Shown: positions 27,315-36,540 of the stretch, piece after piece
Layout: the number at the start of each line of letters is the position of its first letter
Position numbering within the stretch: the stretch's first letter is position 1
From: Psychroflexus planctonicus
GTDB lineage: Bacteria > Bacteroidota > Bacteroidia > Flavobacteriales > Flavobacteriaceae
Length of the DNA stretch: 64,000 nucleotides
Reading direction: 5' to 3'
NCBI RefSeq assembly: GCF_014640195.1
Contig: NZ_BMGM01000007.1
Location: forward strand, 164,581 to 228,580
Translations under genes and position numbers: made by a program
Notes under the pieces: model-generated
Database searches by the model: none
Told to the model about the DNA's origin: nothing
What the model saw: only the letters and a program-made list of their open reading frames with translations

Positions 27315-28589
27315 ATGGCTTTAGAAATGAAAGTGCCTTCACCAGGCGAGTCAATTAGCGAAGTAGAAATCGCAGAATGGTTAGTCCAAGATGGCGACTA
27401 CGTTGAAAAAGATCAAGCTGTTGCCGAAGTAGATAGCGACAAAGCTACCTTAGAACTTCCCGCAGAAGCTTCTGGTATAATTACGCTTAAAGCAGAAGAA
27501 GGAGATGTTGTAGAAGTAGGTCAAGTGGTATGTTTGATTGATACTGAAGCCGAAAAGCCCGGCGATTCTTCTGATGATAAAAAGGATGAGAAGAAAGGCG
27601 AAGAAAAGAAAGAAGAAAAGGAAAGTAAGTCATCTGAAGACAAGAAAGAAGATGCTGGAAAAGATAAATCATCTTCAGATGCAAAAAAAGACCAAAAAGA
27701 ATCTTATGCTTCTGGAAGTCCTTCACCCGCGGCTAAAAAGAAATTAGATGAAAAAGGAATAGATGCTAAAGATGTAAAAGGTACTGGCCGCGATGGACGC
27801 ATTACCAAAGAAGATGCTGAAAAGGCAGAAGGAAAACCATCTATGGGAACTCCAGGAAACGGAAGCCGAGGTGAGTCTAGAAGTAAAATGTCTATGCTAC
27901 GCAGAAAAGTAGCAGAACGTTTAGTAAGTGCTAAAAACGAAACGGCAATGCTAACTACTTTTAATGAAGTAGACATGCAACCTATTTTCGATTTAAGAAG
28001 TGAATACAAAGAAAAGTTTAAAGAAAAGCATGGGGTAAGCCTTGGGTTTATGTCATTCTTCACTTTAGCTGTAGTTCGTGCATTGGATAAATTCCCAGCG
28101 GTAAATTCCATGATCGACGGAAAAGAAATGATTACCTACGACTACAAAGACATAAGTATTGCTGTATCTGGACCAAAAGGCTTAATGGTTCCTGTAATGC
28201 GAAATACAGAAAACCTTAGCTTCCGTGGAGTTGAACAAGAAGTAAAACGCTTAGCTACACGAGCAAGAGATGGTAAAATTACCGTAGATGAAATGACAGG
28301 CGGAACCTTCACTATTTCTAATGGTGGTGTATTTGGGTCCATGTTATCTACACCAATTATCAATCCACCACAAAGTGGAATCTTAGGCATGCACAACATC
28401 GTTGAGCGTCCAGTAGCTATAGATGGAAAGGTTGAAATACGCCCAATTATGTATGTTGCTTTATCATACGACCACAGAATAATCGATGGCCGTGAGTCTG
28501 TTGGTTTCTTAGTAGCTGTAAAAGAAGCCTTAGAAGATCCAAAAGAATTATTGATGGATGGCAATGTAAAAAAAGCATTGGAACTATAG
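27315..28589 (+). CDS. sucB: Dihydrolipoamide succinyltransferase, E2 of 2-oxoglutarate dehydrogenase
   Basis: Transfers the succinyl group to CoA on the E2 core of the complex. Domains in order: lipoyl domain (1-78) with lipoylated K43 in [14 protein letters not shown]; a very charged Lys/Glu/Asp/Ser linker (about 80-135), longer than the usual Ala/Pro linker; the E3-binding domain ([28 protein letters not shown]); and the catalytic domain with [12 protein letters not shown] and the active-site [11 protein letters not shown] near the C-terminus. 424 residues. Cotranscribed with sucA and followed by a terminator hairpin at 28639-28674. Confidence 0.95.
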   Translation: MALEMKVPSPGESISEVEIAEWLVQDGDYVEKDQAVAEVDSDKATLELPAEASGIITLKAEEGDVVEVGQVVCLIDTEAEKPGDSSDDKKDEKKGEEKKEEKESKSSEDKKEDAGKDKSSSDAKKDQKESYASGSPSPAAKKKLDEKGIDAKDVKGTGRDGRITKEDAEKAEGKPSMGTPGNGSRGESRSKMSMLRRKVAERLVSAKNETAMLTTFNEVDMQPIFDLRSEYKEKFKEKHGVSLGFMSFFTLAVVRALDKFPAVNSMIDGKEMITYDYKDISIAVSGPKGLMVPVMRNTENLSFRGVEQEVKRLATRARDGKITVDEMTGGTFTISNGGVFGSMLSTPIINPPQSGILGMHNIVERPVAIDGKVEIRPIMYVALSYDHRIIDGRESVGFLVAVKEALEDPKELLMDGNVKKALEL

Positions 28590-28638
28590 CATAAACTAAC
28601 TGCAGATCGAAGTTTTTATAACTACGATTTGCTTTTGA

Positions 28639-28674
28639 AAAAATCCGCTTTATTAGTTTAAAGCGGATTTTTTT
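28639..28674 (+). terminator. Rho-independent terminator of sucAB
   Basis: Stem AAATCCGCTTT / AAAGCGGATTT with an 8-base loop followed by TTTT, about 50 bases after the sucB stop. Confidence 0.85.
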
Positions 28675-28845
28675 GTACATCAAATTGAAAATTATTCAAT
28701 CTAGATTAGATTATTTACCAAATCAACAAAAAAATATTTCAAAAATAAATTATTCGTAAAAATAATCTTAATAACTTCATTTTAAGCTTTGTTTTTAATT
28801 ACATATCACAAAAGCTTTTAATTTTAGACGCTTAATTCATACCAA

Positions 28846-30195
28846 ATGAAAGTAGGAATAAGTGCCATTCAAATTGACTTCCCTAAGTTATATTTACCCA
28901 TTGAAGATTTAGCTGAAAACAGAAACATCGAAGCCTTAAAACTAATTAAAGGCTTGGGGTTGCAACGCATGAGCTTTCCCGATGTGCACCAAGATACAGT
29001 ATCATTTGCTGCCAATGCAATTTTGAAATTGTTAGATGCGGAACAATTAAAACCCAGCGAAATCGATCGTATTTATGTAGGTACTGAAAGTGGTGTAGAC
29101 AGCTCCAAACCCGTCGCTTCGTTTCTACTACCCATTATTGAAGAAAAATATGGAGTAAATTCTACAGAACACTGCGACGTAGTAGATTTAACCTTTGCCT
29201 GTATTGGAGCAGTAGATGCCATGCAAACTTGCTTGGATTATGTGCGTTTACGTCCTGAAAAAAAATGCATTGTTATCGCTTCCGATGTTGCTAAATACGA
29301 TTTAGGCTCAGGTGGTGAATATACGCAAGGCGCTGGAGCTGTTGCCATGCTGATTGAAGCCAATCCTAAAATGCTGAGTTTCGACTTAACCACGGGAGTT
29401 TCAACCGAAGGTGTGTTTGATTTCTTTAAACCCAGAAGAACAATTTCTAAAAAGAAAATCGATCAAAATTCACACAACCCCGAATGGAATGGTGTCTTAG
29501 AAAACGAAATCAGTATTTACAAAGAACAGCCTGTTTTTGACGGTCAGTATTCAAACGAATGTTATATCAAAAGAATTAAAGCCGCGTATTTTCATTTTAA
29601 AGAACAAAAGCAAGATGAAAAGCCTTGTTATGAAAATTGGGAATTTATAGCCATGCATCTTCCTTATTGCTTTCAAGGCAGAAGAACTTTTCAACATATT
29701 GTTGCAGAAGAACATCCCGAATTGTTGACCGAACAAAAAGGAGAAACACCTGCCGAAAAAATGAAAGCCTTAACAAAATCGGCTTATTATCAAGAACTCG
29801 TACAATCCAAATTATATCCCTCTGAAATCGCTTCAAGTAAAATTGGAAACATTTATACAGGATCGATTTTTCTTGGTTTGGCTTCTGCCTTATACCACAA
29901 AAAAGATAGAAAAATAAAATCGAATACAATTGGCTTTATCGCTTACGGAAGTGGTAGCAAATCCAAAGTTTTTGAAGCTGTATTAGAAAATAAATGGAAA
30001 GCCCAAATTGAAAAAACCAATTTATTTGAAGCTTTAGAACAAACTCAAAAAATCGATTTTAAAACCTATGAAGCCTTGCACAAAAAAGAAATTTCAAGCT
30101 CGGTGGTTGCTCCAAAAAATGAAGTGGCTTTAGTAGCTATCGAAAAAGAAAATCCAGTTTTAATCGGTAAACGGGATTATGTTTTTATGCCTTAG
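28846..30195 (+). CDS. mvaS: Hydroxymethylglutaryl-CoA synthase
   Basis: Condenses acetyl-CoA with acetoacetyl-CoA to HMG-CoA, the entry to the mevalonate route to isoprenoids used by Flavobacteriaceae. Thiolase fold of 449 residues. The catalytic cysteine is C119 in DLTFACIGAVDAMQ, the acidic general base region is YVGTESGVDSSKPV (about 77-90), and the active-site histidine lies in AMHLPYCFQGRRTF. The gene stands alone: other mevalonate enzymes are not in this window. The downstream gap (30196-30392) carries repeat-like sequence only. Confidence 0.93.
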   Translation: MKVGISAIQIDFPKLYLPIEDLAENRNIEALKLIKGLGLQRMSFPDVHQDTVSFAANAILKLLDAEQLKPSEIDRIYVGTESGVDSSKPVASFLLPIIEEKYGVNSTEHCDVVDLTFACIGAVDAMQTCLDYVRLRPEKKCIVIASDVAKYDLGSGGEYTQGAGAVAMLIEANPKMLSFDLTTGVSTEGVFDFFKPRRTISKKKIDQNSHNPEWNGVLENEISIYKEQPVFDGQYSNECYIKRIKAAYFHFKEQKQDEKPCYENWEFIAMHLPYCFQGRRTFQHIVAEEHPELLTEQKGETPAEKMKALTKSAYYQELVQSKLYPSEIASSKIGNIYTGSIFLGLASALYHKKDRKIKSNTIGFIAYGSGSKSKVFEAVLENKWKAQIEKTNLFEALEQTQKIDFKTYEALHKKEISSSVVAPKNEVALVAIEKENPVLIGKRDYVFMP

Positions 30196-30328
30196 TATTT
30201 TCAAAGTAGTTCAAATTTTAATTGCTCTGCGGTCTATGCATCCCTGCATATCGGCATTTAGGTTAGCGAAGTGAAATAAAACTAAAATTATTTCGGAATC
30301 CATATTAGATAATAGAAGAAATCTCTTT

Positions 30329-30365
30329 CATTCTGGGAGAGATTCTTCACTTCGTTCAGAATAAC
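30329..30365. repeat. Intergenic repeat fragment (ATTCTGAACGAAGTGAAGAATC type)
   Basis: Read on the minus strand it begins GTTATTCTGAACGAAGTGAA and ends in CAGAAT. ATTCTG and CAGAAT can pair. I know this sequence type as a common intergenic repeat in Bacteroidota. It sits between the convergent mvaS and CYTH genes and may act in transcription end formation. Confidence 0.5.
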
Positions 30366-30392
30366 AATTCAATACATTGTTTCAGTTCGAGC

Positions 30393-30884
30393 CTAAGGAA
30401 TATTATAAATTTCATCGCTAAACCCAGAAAAGGGATTTTTACTCAATTGCGAATTATAAAAACGCACATCGCCAGTTACTTCTTTTCCTAGCCAAGCAGG
30501 TTTTGGAAAAGCTTGATTAGCCGAAGACAATTCGATTTCAGCGATAATTAAACCTTTGTTTTCACCAAAAAATTCATCTACTTCAAAAGTGAAATCTTCT
30601 AATTGAACCAAGTATCTTTCTTTGTGAATTTCGCCATCTTCACATACCGCAAAAAGTTGTTTTGCTTCTGCTATAGTTATTTCCTTTTCCCATTCCATTC
30701 GGGTTGTTCCATCTTCAGAAGATTTTCCTTTGATGGTTAAAAATGCTCGATTACCATATTGCCTAACTCTAACCGTCCGTTCTGGATGCCGACTAATAAA
30801 CGCTTGCCGAATGGTATTTGAAGAAGAAGCTTCTTTTTTAAAATCTAGGTTGTTTACTAAAAACTTGCGTTCAATTTCTTGCAT
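30393..30884 (-). CDS. CYTH domain protein (triphosphate tunnel metalloenzyme)
   Basis: 163 residues forming one CYTH domain. The N-terminal ExExK signature appears as EIERKF (residues 3-8). Further strands carry the expected charged residues: RVRQYGNRAFLTIKGK, RMEWEKEI, and EVDEFFGENKGLIIAEIEL. Such enzymes cleave inorganic triphosphate or other triphosphorylated substrates with a divalent metal. The substrate of bacterial single-domain members varies, so none is assigned. Convergent with mvaS and probably monocistronic. Confidence 0.85.
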   Translation of the reverse strand: MQEIERKFLVNNLDFKKEASSSNTIRQAFISRHPERTVRVRQYGNRAFLTIKGKSSEDGTTRMEWEKEITIAEAKQLFAVCEDGEIHKERYLVQLEDFTFEVDEFFGENKGLIIAEIELSSANQAFPKPAWLGKEVTGDVRFYNSQLSKNPFSGFSDEIYNIP

Positions 30885-31063
30885 GAGAAAAAATATTTTA
30901 ATCCTGCATTTTACTTAAAATTAATGAGCTTAGGAATAAAATGCTAAAAAATTTAAATGTCATTTTGGGTAAAGCAAATTGGGAATGAATTGCAATATTT
31001 GTAACTACTTTATTTTTTTTTAAGCCAAAATACTAAACTGCCTTAATATAAAATCCAAATCAA

Positions 31064-31438
31064 ATGAAAGTTTACGGAAAATGTAAAAACTGTAAAAACG
31101 AAATTGGCTATTCTACTTCTACATCGACCCGAGTTGAATTTGCTATGAAAGAAGGCGAAAATATAAAAGCCAGTTGTGAAAAGTGCTTAAAAGAATCCGA
31201 ATTTCATGTTGATGAGCTGATTGCTTATAAATCGAATCTTCCCGAAAAAATAGCAGGAATTACTTTTATGATTGTTCTTTTGGTTACTATTTACTATTTA
31301 TTTTTTAGTGAAAGTAAGTATGTAATAATTGCATTTGGGCTTCCTTTAGTAGTCTATATTATTTTAAGTAAGCAAGAACAATCTCGTGTGTCAAGTTTTA
31401 ACAGAAGAAAACTAAAAGGCCGTATTCATAATATTTAA
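31064..31438 (+). CDS. Small zinc-ribbon membrane protein of unknown function
   Basis: 124 residues, no family recognised. Two CxxC pairs (CKNC at 7-10 and CEKC around 43-46) suggest a zinc ribbon of about 50 residues. Two hydrophobic helices (about 67-85 and 87-103) separated by a short charged loop follow, then a basic C-terminus (NRRKLKGRIHNI). The layout suggests a cytoplasmic metal-binding head on an inner-membrane hairpin. It stands between the CYTH gene and the second RNA-like element without operon partners. Confidence 0.7.
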   Translation: MKVYGKCKNCKNEIGYSTSTSTRVEFAMKEGENIKASCEKCLKESEFHVDELIAYKSNLPEKIAGITFMIVLLVTIYYLFFSESKYVIIAFGLPLVVYIILSKQEQSRVSSFNRRKLKGRIHNI

Positions 31439-31563
31439 AATCTGTGTTCTCTAAAAAAATGTTACCATTAATTTGCTTCATATTTTTAAATACATGGATA
31501 GAAACTAGGTTTTATGTTAACTATCCTTATCACAATTTGAATTGAATATTTTTAATTTAATCT

Positions 31564-31725
31564 TGCAAAAGGGATGGAAGTGATTAGCCTGCAAGTGACA
31601 TAGCCTTCAACTTCTTGACTTTACAGAGCGACTTTAGGAGCTCCTGCAAAGGCTTAGAAGTTGGCTTTGGCATTGAAGCCTAAAAACGAACAGCCCGACC
31701 TGTTGTTTTTCAACAGGATTTGCCC
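31564..31725 (+). ncRNA. Structured intergenic RNA-like element, copy 2 (Flavo-1-like candidate)
   Basis: Shares blocks with the element at 2047-2139: 5' GC...GGGATGGAAGTG followed by AGCC, and 3' AGCCCGACC followed by a hairpin. The outer helix is GCAAA with TTTGC instead of GCGTG with CACGC. The 3' hairpin is CTGTTG-TTTTT-CAACAG instead of CCGTTT-TTG-AAACGG. Both pairings are kept with different bases. This copy is longer because its middle holds another helix (CAACTTCT with AGAAGTTG). It ends 78 bases before the next start codon, sense strand. The name Flavo-1 is a recollection to be tested. Confidence 0.6.
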
Positions 31726-31756
31726 TAGAAAAGAGAAAAACTCTCCTAAAATTTAG

Positions 31757-31765
31757 TATTTTCGC
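31757..31765 (+). promoter_or_regulatory. Candidate -7 box of the ALDH7-type dehydrogenase gene
   Basis: TATTTTCGC, one base from TAnnTTTG, 38 bases upstream of the ATG. The TTCG variant also occurs before the thioredoxin and ileS genes in this window. Confidence 0.4.
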
Positions 31766-31803
31766 AAGAATTGTTTGAATTAATTTAAAAAACACAATTT
31801 TAC

Positions 31804-33357
31804 ATGAGTGATATAGCTAAAAAATTCGGAATTGATAAAGCTTTAGAAGAATTGGGTATTTCAGAAATGAATGCGGGTTCTTCTACAGGAACAGACTTTT
31901 TTGCCAATGGCGAAGAAATAAAATCTTACTCGCCAGTAGATGGTGCATACATAGGAAGCGTAAAAGCAACTACTAAAGAAGACTATGAAAAAGTAGCTTC
32001 TACAGCTTTTGAAGGTTTTAAAGAATGGAGAAAATTACCTGCTCCACAACGTGGTGAAGTGGTTAGACAATTTAATGACGAATTGCGTAGACTAAAAGCA
32101 CCGCTTGGAAAGTTGGTTTCTTACGAAATGGGAAAATCTTACCAAGAAGGCTTGGGAGAAGTTCAAGAAATGATTGACATCTGCGATTTTGCTGTGGGTC
32201 TATCTCGACAGTTACACGGATTAACCATGCATTCAGAACGTCCAGGACATAGAATGTATGAACAATACCATCCACTTGGTGTAGTTGGGGTAATTTCTGC
32301 ATTTAACTTTCCCGTAGCCGTTTGGTCTTGGAACACAGCATTAGCATGGGTTTGTGGTGATGCTTGTATTTGGAAAGGTTCTGAAAAAACACCTTTAACA
32401 TCGGTAGCTTGCCAAAAAATTGCTGCTCGTGTTTTTGAACAAAACGGTGTTCCAGCGGGAATTTCTTCTTTGGTAACAGGCGATTACAAAGTAGGTGAAT
32501 ACATGACTAACGACGAACGTTTACCTTTAATTTCAGCGACAGGCTCAACCCGAATGGGAAAAGTTGTTGCTCAAACAGTAGCGAAACGTTTAGGAAAAAC
32601 CTTGTTAGAGTTGGGTGGAAACAACGCGATTATTGTAACTCCTGATGCGGATGTGAAAAACACCGTAATCGGTGCTGTTTTTGGTGCGGTTGGTACTTGT
32701 GGCCAACGTTGTACTTCTACTAGAAGATTAATTATACATGAAGATGTTTACGATAAGGTAAAAGATGCCATTGTTGACGCTTACAAACAAATAAAAATTG
32801 GAAATCCCTTAGATGAAAATAATCACGTTGGGCCATTAATCGATAAAGATGCGGTTAAGAATTACCTTACTGCTTTAGAAAAGGTAAAAGAAGAAGGCGG
32901 AAACATTTTAGTTGAAGGTGGCGTTTTAGAAGGTGAAGGCTATGAAAGCGGTTGCTACGTAAAGCCTGCTATTGCTGAAGCTGAAAATCATTTTGAAATT
33001 GTTCAGCACGAAACTTTTGCTCCTGTGCTTTACATTATGAAGTATTCAGGAAGTATTGAAAATGCAATGGGTTTACAAAATGGAGTAAGACAAGGACTTT
33101 CTTCTGCAATAATGACTAACAACTTGCGCGAAGCCGAATACTTTTTATCTGTAGAAGGTTCAGATTGCGGTATTGCTAATGTAAACATTGGTACATCGGG
33201 TGCAGAAATTGGCGGTGCCTTTGGTGGTGAAAAAGACACAGGTGGCGGAAGAGAATCAGGTTCTGATGCTTGGAAGATTTATATGCGCAGACAAACCAAC
33301 ACCATAAATTACACAACCGAACTGCCATTAGCACAAGGAATAAAATTTGATTTATAA
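31804..33357 (+). CDS. Aldehyde dehydrogenase of the ALDH7 type (aminoadipate-semialdehyde dehydrogenase-like)
   Basis: 517-residue NAD(P)-dependent aldehyde dehydrogenase. The segment HPLGVVGVISAFNFPVAVWS, the cofactor motif ATGSTRMGK, the general-base motif ELGGNNAIIV, and the catalytic cysteine in GTCGQRCTSTRRL are all present. The N-terminal LEELGISEMNAG and the WNTALAWVCGDACIWKGSE stretch are characteristic of ALDH7 (antiquitin, AmaB). Those enzymes oxidise alpha-aminoadipate semialdehyde in lysine breakdown. Lysine catabolism is therefore the likely role, but no other gene of the pathway is nearby. Monocistronic, with its own terminator. Confidence 0.88.
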   Translation: MSDIAKKFGIDKALEELGISEMNAGSSTGTDFFANGEEIKSYSPVDGAYIGSVKATTKEDYEKVASTAFEGFKEWRKLPAPQRGEVVRQFNDELRRLKAPLGKLVSYEMGKSYQEGLGEVQEMIDICDFAVGLSRQLHGLTMHSERPGHRMYEQYHPLGVVGVISAFNFPVAVWSWNTALAWVCGDACIWKGSEKTPLTSVACQKIAARVFEQNGVPAGISSLVTGDYKVGEYMTNDERLPLISATGSTRMGKVVAQTVAKRLGKTLLELGGNNAIIVTPDADVKNTVIGAVFGAVGTCGQRCTSTRRLIIHEDVYDKVKDAIVDAYKQIKIGNPLDENNHVGPLIDKDAVKNYLTALEKVKEEGGNILVEGGVLEGEGYESGCYVKPAIAEAENHFEIVQHETFAPVLYIMKYSGSIENAMGLQNGVRQGLSSAIMTNNLREAEYFLSVEGSDCGIANVNIGTSGAEIGGAFGGEKDTGGGRESGSDAWKIYMRRQTNTINYTTELPLAQGIKFDL

Positions 33358-33396
33358 TAAATTAAAAAGAGCAGTTTAATCTGTAAACCCTATAAA

Positions 33397-33436
33397 ACAA
33401 AAGGTTTTGCTGTAAAAAAGCAAAACCTTTTGTTAT
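33397..33436 (+). terminator. Rho-independent terminator after the aldehyde dehydrogenase gene
   Basis: Perfect 14-base arms ACAAAAGGTTTTGC and GCAAAACCTTTTGT around a 9-base loop, about 40 bases after the stop. Confidence 0.85.
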
Positions 33437-33545
33437 GCGTGTTCAGTAAATCTTAGCTCAGATTTTTGAATACGCAATAAAAAAACTTACTTTGCATCTT
33501 ATTTAGCTTAAATTAAAGGGAAGCCTTTATTGCAAATACAATTCT

Positions 33546-34550
33546 ATGAGTAAAATAAACGCAGCTATTACCGCTGTTGGCGCTTATGTACCAGAAGATA
33601 TTCTAACGAACAAAATGTTAGAAGAAATGGTTGAAACCAATGATGAATGGATTGTCTCCCGTACCGGAATAAAAGAACGCCGTGTCTTAAAAGACCCCAG
33701 TAAAGGAACTTCATATTTAGGAATTCAAGCCTGCAAAAATTTAATTCAGAAATCAGGTATTGACCCGAAAGAAATTGATTTATTAATTTTTGCTACGGTA
33801 ACCCCAGATTTACCTGTAGCATCTACTGCCGCATATACCGCTACCGAAATTGGAGCAACAAATGCATTTTCATACGATTTGCAAGCAGCATGTTCTAGCT
33901 TTTTATATGGAATGTCTACAGCAGCTGCCTACATTGAATCTGGAAAGTATAAAAAAATACTTGTAGTTGGTGCAGATAAAATGTCATCTATTATTGACTA
34001 CACAGACCGTGCAACTTGTATTATTTTTGGTGATGGCGCAGGTGCTGCACTTTTTGAACCCAATGAAGAAGGTTTAGGGCTTCAAGATGAAATTTTGCGA
34101 TCTGACGGAATAGGCAGAGCATTTTTAAAAATTGATGCAGGTGGATCTCTGTTACCTGCTTCTGCTGAAACGGTAAAAAACAACCAACATTATGTATACC
34201 AAGATGGCAAAACGGTATTTAAATTTGCCGTTTCTAACATGGCAGATGTAAGTGAGCAAATTATGCGTAAAAACAACCTTACTGGAGATGATGTAAATTG
34301 GCTAGTACCTCATCAAGCAAATAAACGTATTGTTGATGCAACTGCCAAACGAATGAAATTAGATGCCGATAAGGTACTTATGAATATTCAGCGTTATGGA
34401 AATACAACTTCTGCAACGCTTCCATTATTATTAAACGATTTTGAACAACAATTAAAAAAAGGAGATAATGTTATTTTTGCTGCTTTTGGTGGAGGATTCA
34501 CATGGGGATCTATTTATTTAAAGTGGGCATACAATACATTACATAACTAA
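33546..34550 (+). CDS. fabH: Beta-ketoacyl-ACP synthase III
   Basis: Starts fatty-acid chains by condensing acetyl- or branched acyl-CoA with malonyl-ACP. 334 residues, thiolase fold, with the full catalytic triad: C116 in DLQAACSSFLYGM, H256 in VPHQANKRI, N286 in YGNTTSATLP. N-terminal signature TNDEWIVSRTGIKERR. Next in line are accB (11 bases downstream) and accC, so chain initiation and malonyl-CoA supply are linked in one operon. The rpmF gene that often precedes fabH is not present here. Confidence 0.95.
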   Translation: MSKINAAITAVGAYVPEDILTNKMLEEMVETNDEWIVSRTGIKERRVLKDPSKGTSYLGIQACKNLIQKSGIDPKEIDLLIFATVTPDLPVASTAAYTATEIGATNAFSYDLQAACSSFLYGMSTAAAYIESGKYKKILVVGADKMSSIIDYTDRATCIIFGDGAGAALFEPNEEGLGLQDEILRSDGIGRAFLKIDAGGSLLPASAETVKNNQHYVYQDGKTVFKFAVSNMADVSEQIMRKNNLTGDDVNWLVPHQANKRIVDATAKRMKLDADKVLMNIQRYGNTTSATLPLLLNDFEQQLKKGDNVIFAAFGGGFTWGSIYLKWAYNTLHN

Positions 34551-34561
34551 ACATTGAAACT

Positions 34562-35056
34562 ATGGATTTAAAAGAAATTCAAAACCTGATTAAATTTGTA
34601 GCTAAGTCTGGGACTAGTGAAGTGCGTTTAGAAACGGATGATGTAAAAATCACCATTAAAAACGAAAGAGAAAGCAAAGGCGAAAATCAAACGGTTATTC
34701 ACCAAATGCCAATGCAACAACAACCACAAATGCCAGTACAGCAACAAGCTCAAGCTGCTCCACAAGCTCCAGCAGAAGCTCAGCCAACGGAAAGCAAGGA
34801 AGCAGAAGATGATAAATACATTACGGTAAAATCTCCAATTATTGGAACTTTTTACCGCAAGCCATCTCCTGACAAGCCTGTATTTGTAGAAGTTGGTTCT
34901 ACAATAAGTGAAGGCGATGTGCTTTGTACCATTGAAGCCATGAAACTATTCAACGAAATTGAAAGTGAAGTTTCCGGTAAAGTGGTAAAAGTTTTGGTTG
35001 ATGATTCTACCCCTGTAGAATTTGATCAACCTTTATTTTTAATCGACCCATCTTAA
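34562..35056 (+). CDS. accB: Biotin carboxyl carrier protein of acetyl-CoA carboxylase
   Basis: 164 residues. N-terminal oligomerisation segment (about 1-40), a flexible Gln/Pro/Ala linker (about 45-75, MPMQQQPQMPVQQQAQAAPQ) and a C-terminal biotinyl domain. The biotinylated lysine is K128 in the motif EAMKLFNEI. Carries the carboxyl group between AccC and the carboxyltransferase. 43 bases upstream of accC and part of the fabH-accB-accC operon. Confidence 0.95.
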   Translation: MDLKEIQNLIKFVAKSGTSEVRLETDDVKITIKNERESKGENQTVIHQMPMQQQPQMPVQQQAQAAPQAPAEAQPTESKEAEDDKYITVKSPIIGTFYRKPSPDKPVFVEVGSTISEGDVLCTIEAMKLFNEIESEVSGKVVKVLVDDSTPVEFDQPLFLIDPS

Positions 35057-35099
35057 TGAGAAATCCTTTAAAGGTTCTCTTTAACTAAAAAAATAAATT

Positions 35100-36452
35100 A
35101 TGTTTAAGAAAATTCTCATTGCAAATCGAGGGGAAATTGCCCTAAGAGTAATTCGTACTTGCAAAGAAATGGGCATAAAAACCGTTGCGGTATATTCTAC
35201 AGCAGACAAAGAAAGTTTACACGTTCGCTTTGCTGATGAAGCGGTGTGTATTGGTCCTGCTCCAAGTAGCGAATCGTATTTAAAAATTCCACATATTATT
35301 GCTGCTGCAGAAATAACTAATGCAGACGCTATTCACCCTGGATATGGTTTTTTATCAGAAAATGCTAATTTTTCAAAAATTTGCAAAGAACACGACATCA
35401 AATTTATCGGAGCTTCTCATGAAATGATTGAGAAAATGGGAGACAAAGCTACGGCAAAAGCCACTATGAAGGCTGCTGGTGTTCCTTGTGTGCCTGGTTC
35501 TGAAGGTATTTTAAAAGATTACCCTGACTGTTTAAAAACCGCTAAAAAAATTGGTTTTCCGATAATGCTGAAAGCTACCGCTGGTGGTGGTGGTAAAGGA
35601 ATGCGTGCTGTTTGGAGTGAAGACAAATTAGAAGCAGCTTGGGAGTCGGCGAGACAAGAAGCTAAAGCTGGATTTGGTAACGATGGCATGTATATGGAAA
35701 AGCTTATTGAAGAACCGCGGCATATTGAAATTCAGATTGTGGGTGACCAAACTGGAAAAGCTTGCCATTTATCCGAAAGAGATTGCTCTGTACAACGAAG
35801 ACACCAAAAACTCACTGAAGAAACTCCTTCCCCATTCATGACGGACGAACTACGTGAGAAAATGGGTACTGCTGCCATTAAAGCAGCTGAATATATTAAA
35901 TATGAAGGCGCAGGAACGGTAGAGTTTTTAGTAGATAAACACCGTAATTTTTATTTCATGGAAATGAATACACGAATTCAAGTGGAACACCCCATTACAG
36001 AAATGGTAGTAGACCACGATTTAATTCGTGAGCAAATATTAGTTGCTGCAGGAGTTCCAATTTCTGGTAAAAATTACTACCCAAAATTACATAGTATTGA
36101 GTGTAGAATTAATGCGGAAGACCCATATAACAACTTTAGACCTTCACCAGGAAAAATTGTAAATTTACATACACCTGGCGGTCACGGTGTGCGCTTAGAC
36201 ACACATGTATATAGTGGTTATGTAATTCCACCGAATTATGACTCCATGGTGGCTAAGCTGATTACAACTGCTCAAACTAGACAAGAAGCCATTAATAAAA
36301 TGAAGCGTGCTTTAGATGAATTTGTGGTGGAAGGAGTAAAAACTACTATTCCATTCCATAGACAATTAATGGATCACCCTGATTATTTAGCAGGAAATTA
36401 TACGACTAAGTTTATGGAAGATTTTGTACTTCAACCTGAAGAAGAAGAATAA
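35100..36452 (+). CDS. accC: Biotin carboxylase of acetyl-CoA carboxylase
   Basis: ATP-dependent carboxylation of biotin on AccB. 450 residues, usual length. Visible are the N-terminal [19 protein letters not shown], the ATP-grasp glycine loop [12 protein letters not shown], the [10 protein letters not shown] motif, the bicarbonate/biotin-site segment [13 protein letters not shown], and the Mg-binding [18 protein letters not shown]. Last gene of the fabH-accB-accC operon, ended by the hairpin at 36475-36507. The carboxyltransferase genes are not in this window. Confidence 0.96.
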   Translation: MFKKILIANRGEIALRVIRTCKEMGIKTVAVYSTADKESLHVRFADEAVCIGPAPSSESYLKIPHIIAAAEITNADAIHPGYGFLSENANFSKICKEHDIKFIGASHEMIEKMGDKATAKATMKAAGVPCVPGSEGILKDYPDCLKTAKKIGFPIMLKATAGGGGKGMRAVWSEDKLEAAWESARQEAKAGFGNDGMYMEKLIEEPRHIEIQIVGDQTGKACHLSERDCSVQRRHQKLTEETPSPFMTDELREKMGTAAIKAAEYIKYEGAGTVEFLVDKHRNFYFMEMNTRIQVEHPITEMVVDHDLIREQILVAAGVPISGKNYYPKLHSIECRINAEDPYNNFRPSPGKIVNLHTPGGHGVRLDTHVYSGYVIPPNYDSMVAKLITTAQTRQEAINKMKRALDEFVVEGVKTTIPFHRQLMDHPDYLAGNYTTKFMEDFVLQPEEEE

Positions 36453-36474
36453 AATTTGTTCCCATTTAATGAAT

Positions 36475-36507
36475 CAAAAAAGCCAGTTTATATAAACTGG
36501 CTTTTTT
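36475..36507. terminator. Bidirectional terminator between accC and dksA
   Basis: AAAAAAGCCAGTTTA / TAAACTGGCTTTTTT with a very short loop, flanked by A- and T-runs, between two convergent operons. Confidence 0.9.
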
Positions 36508-36540
36508 GATTTTGAGTTAATCTAGTAAAATGTAATTATT

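Larger units (their letters stand above)
31439..31803. other. 365-base intergenic region holding the second RNA-like element
   Basis: No credible gene. It contains the structured element at 31564-31725 and, after it, the sequence TATTTTCGC (31757-31765). That is a near-consensus -7 box placed 38 bases before the aldehyde dehydrogenase ATG. If this promoter is used, the RNA-like element lies upstream of the transcription start and is not part of the dehydrogenase mRNA. Confidence 0.65.

Noticed and set aside
28142..28564. 140-codon minus-strand frame opposite sucB
   Set aside because: Antisense to the catalytic domain of a well-conserved gene, with no independent support.
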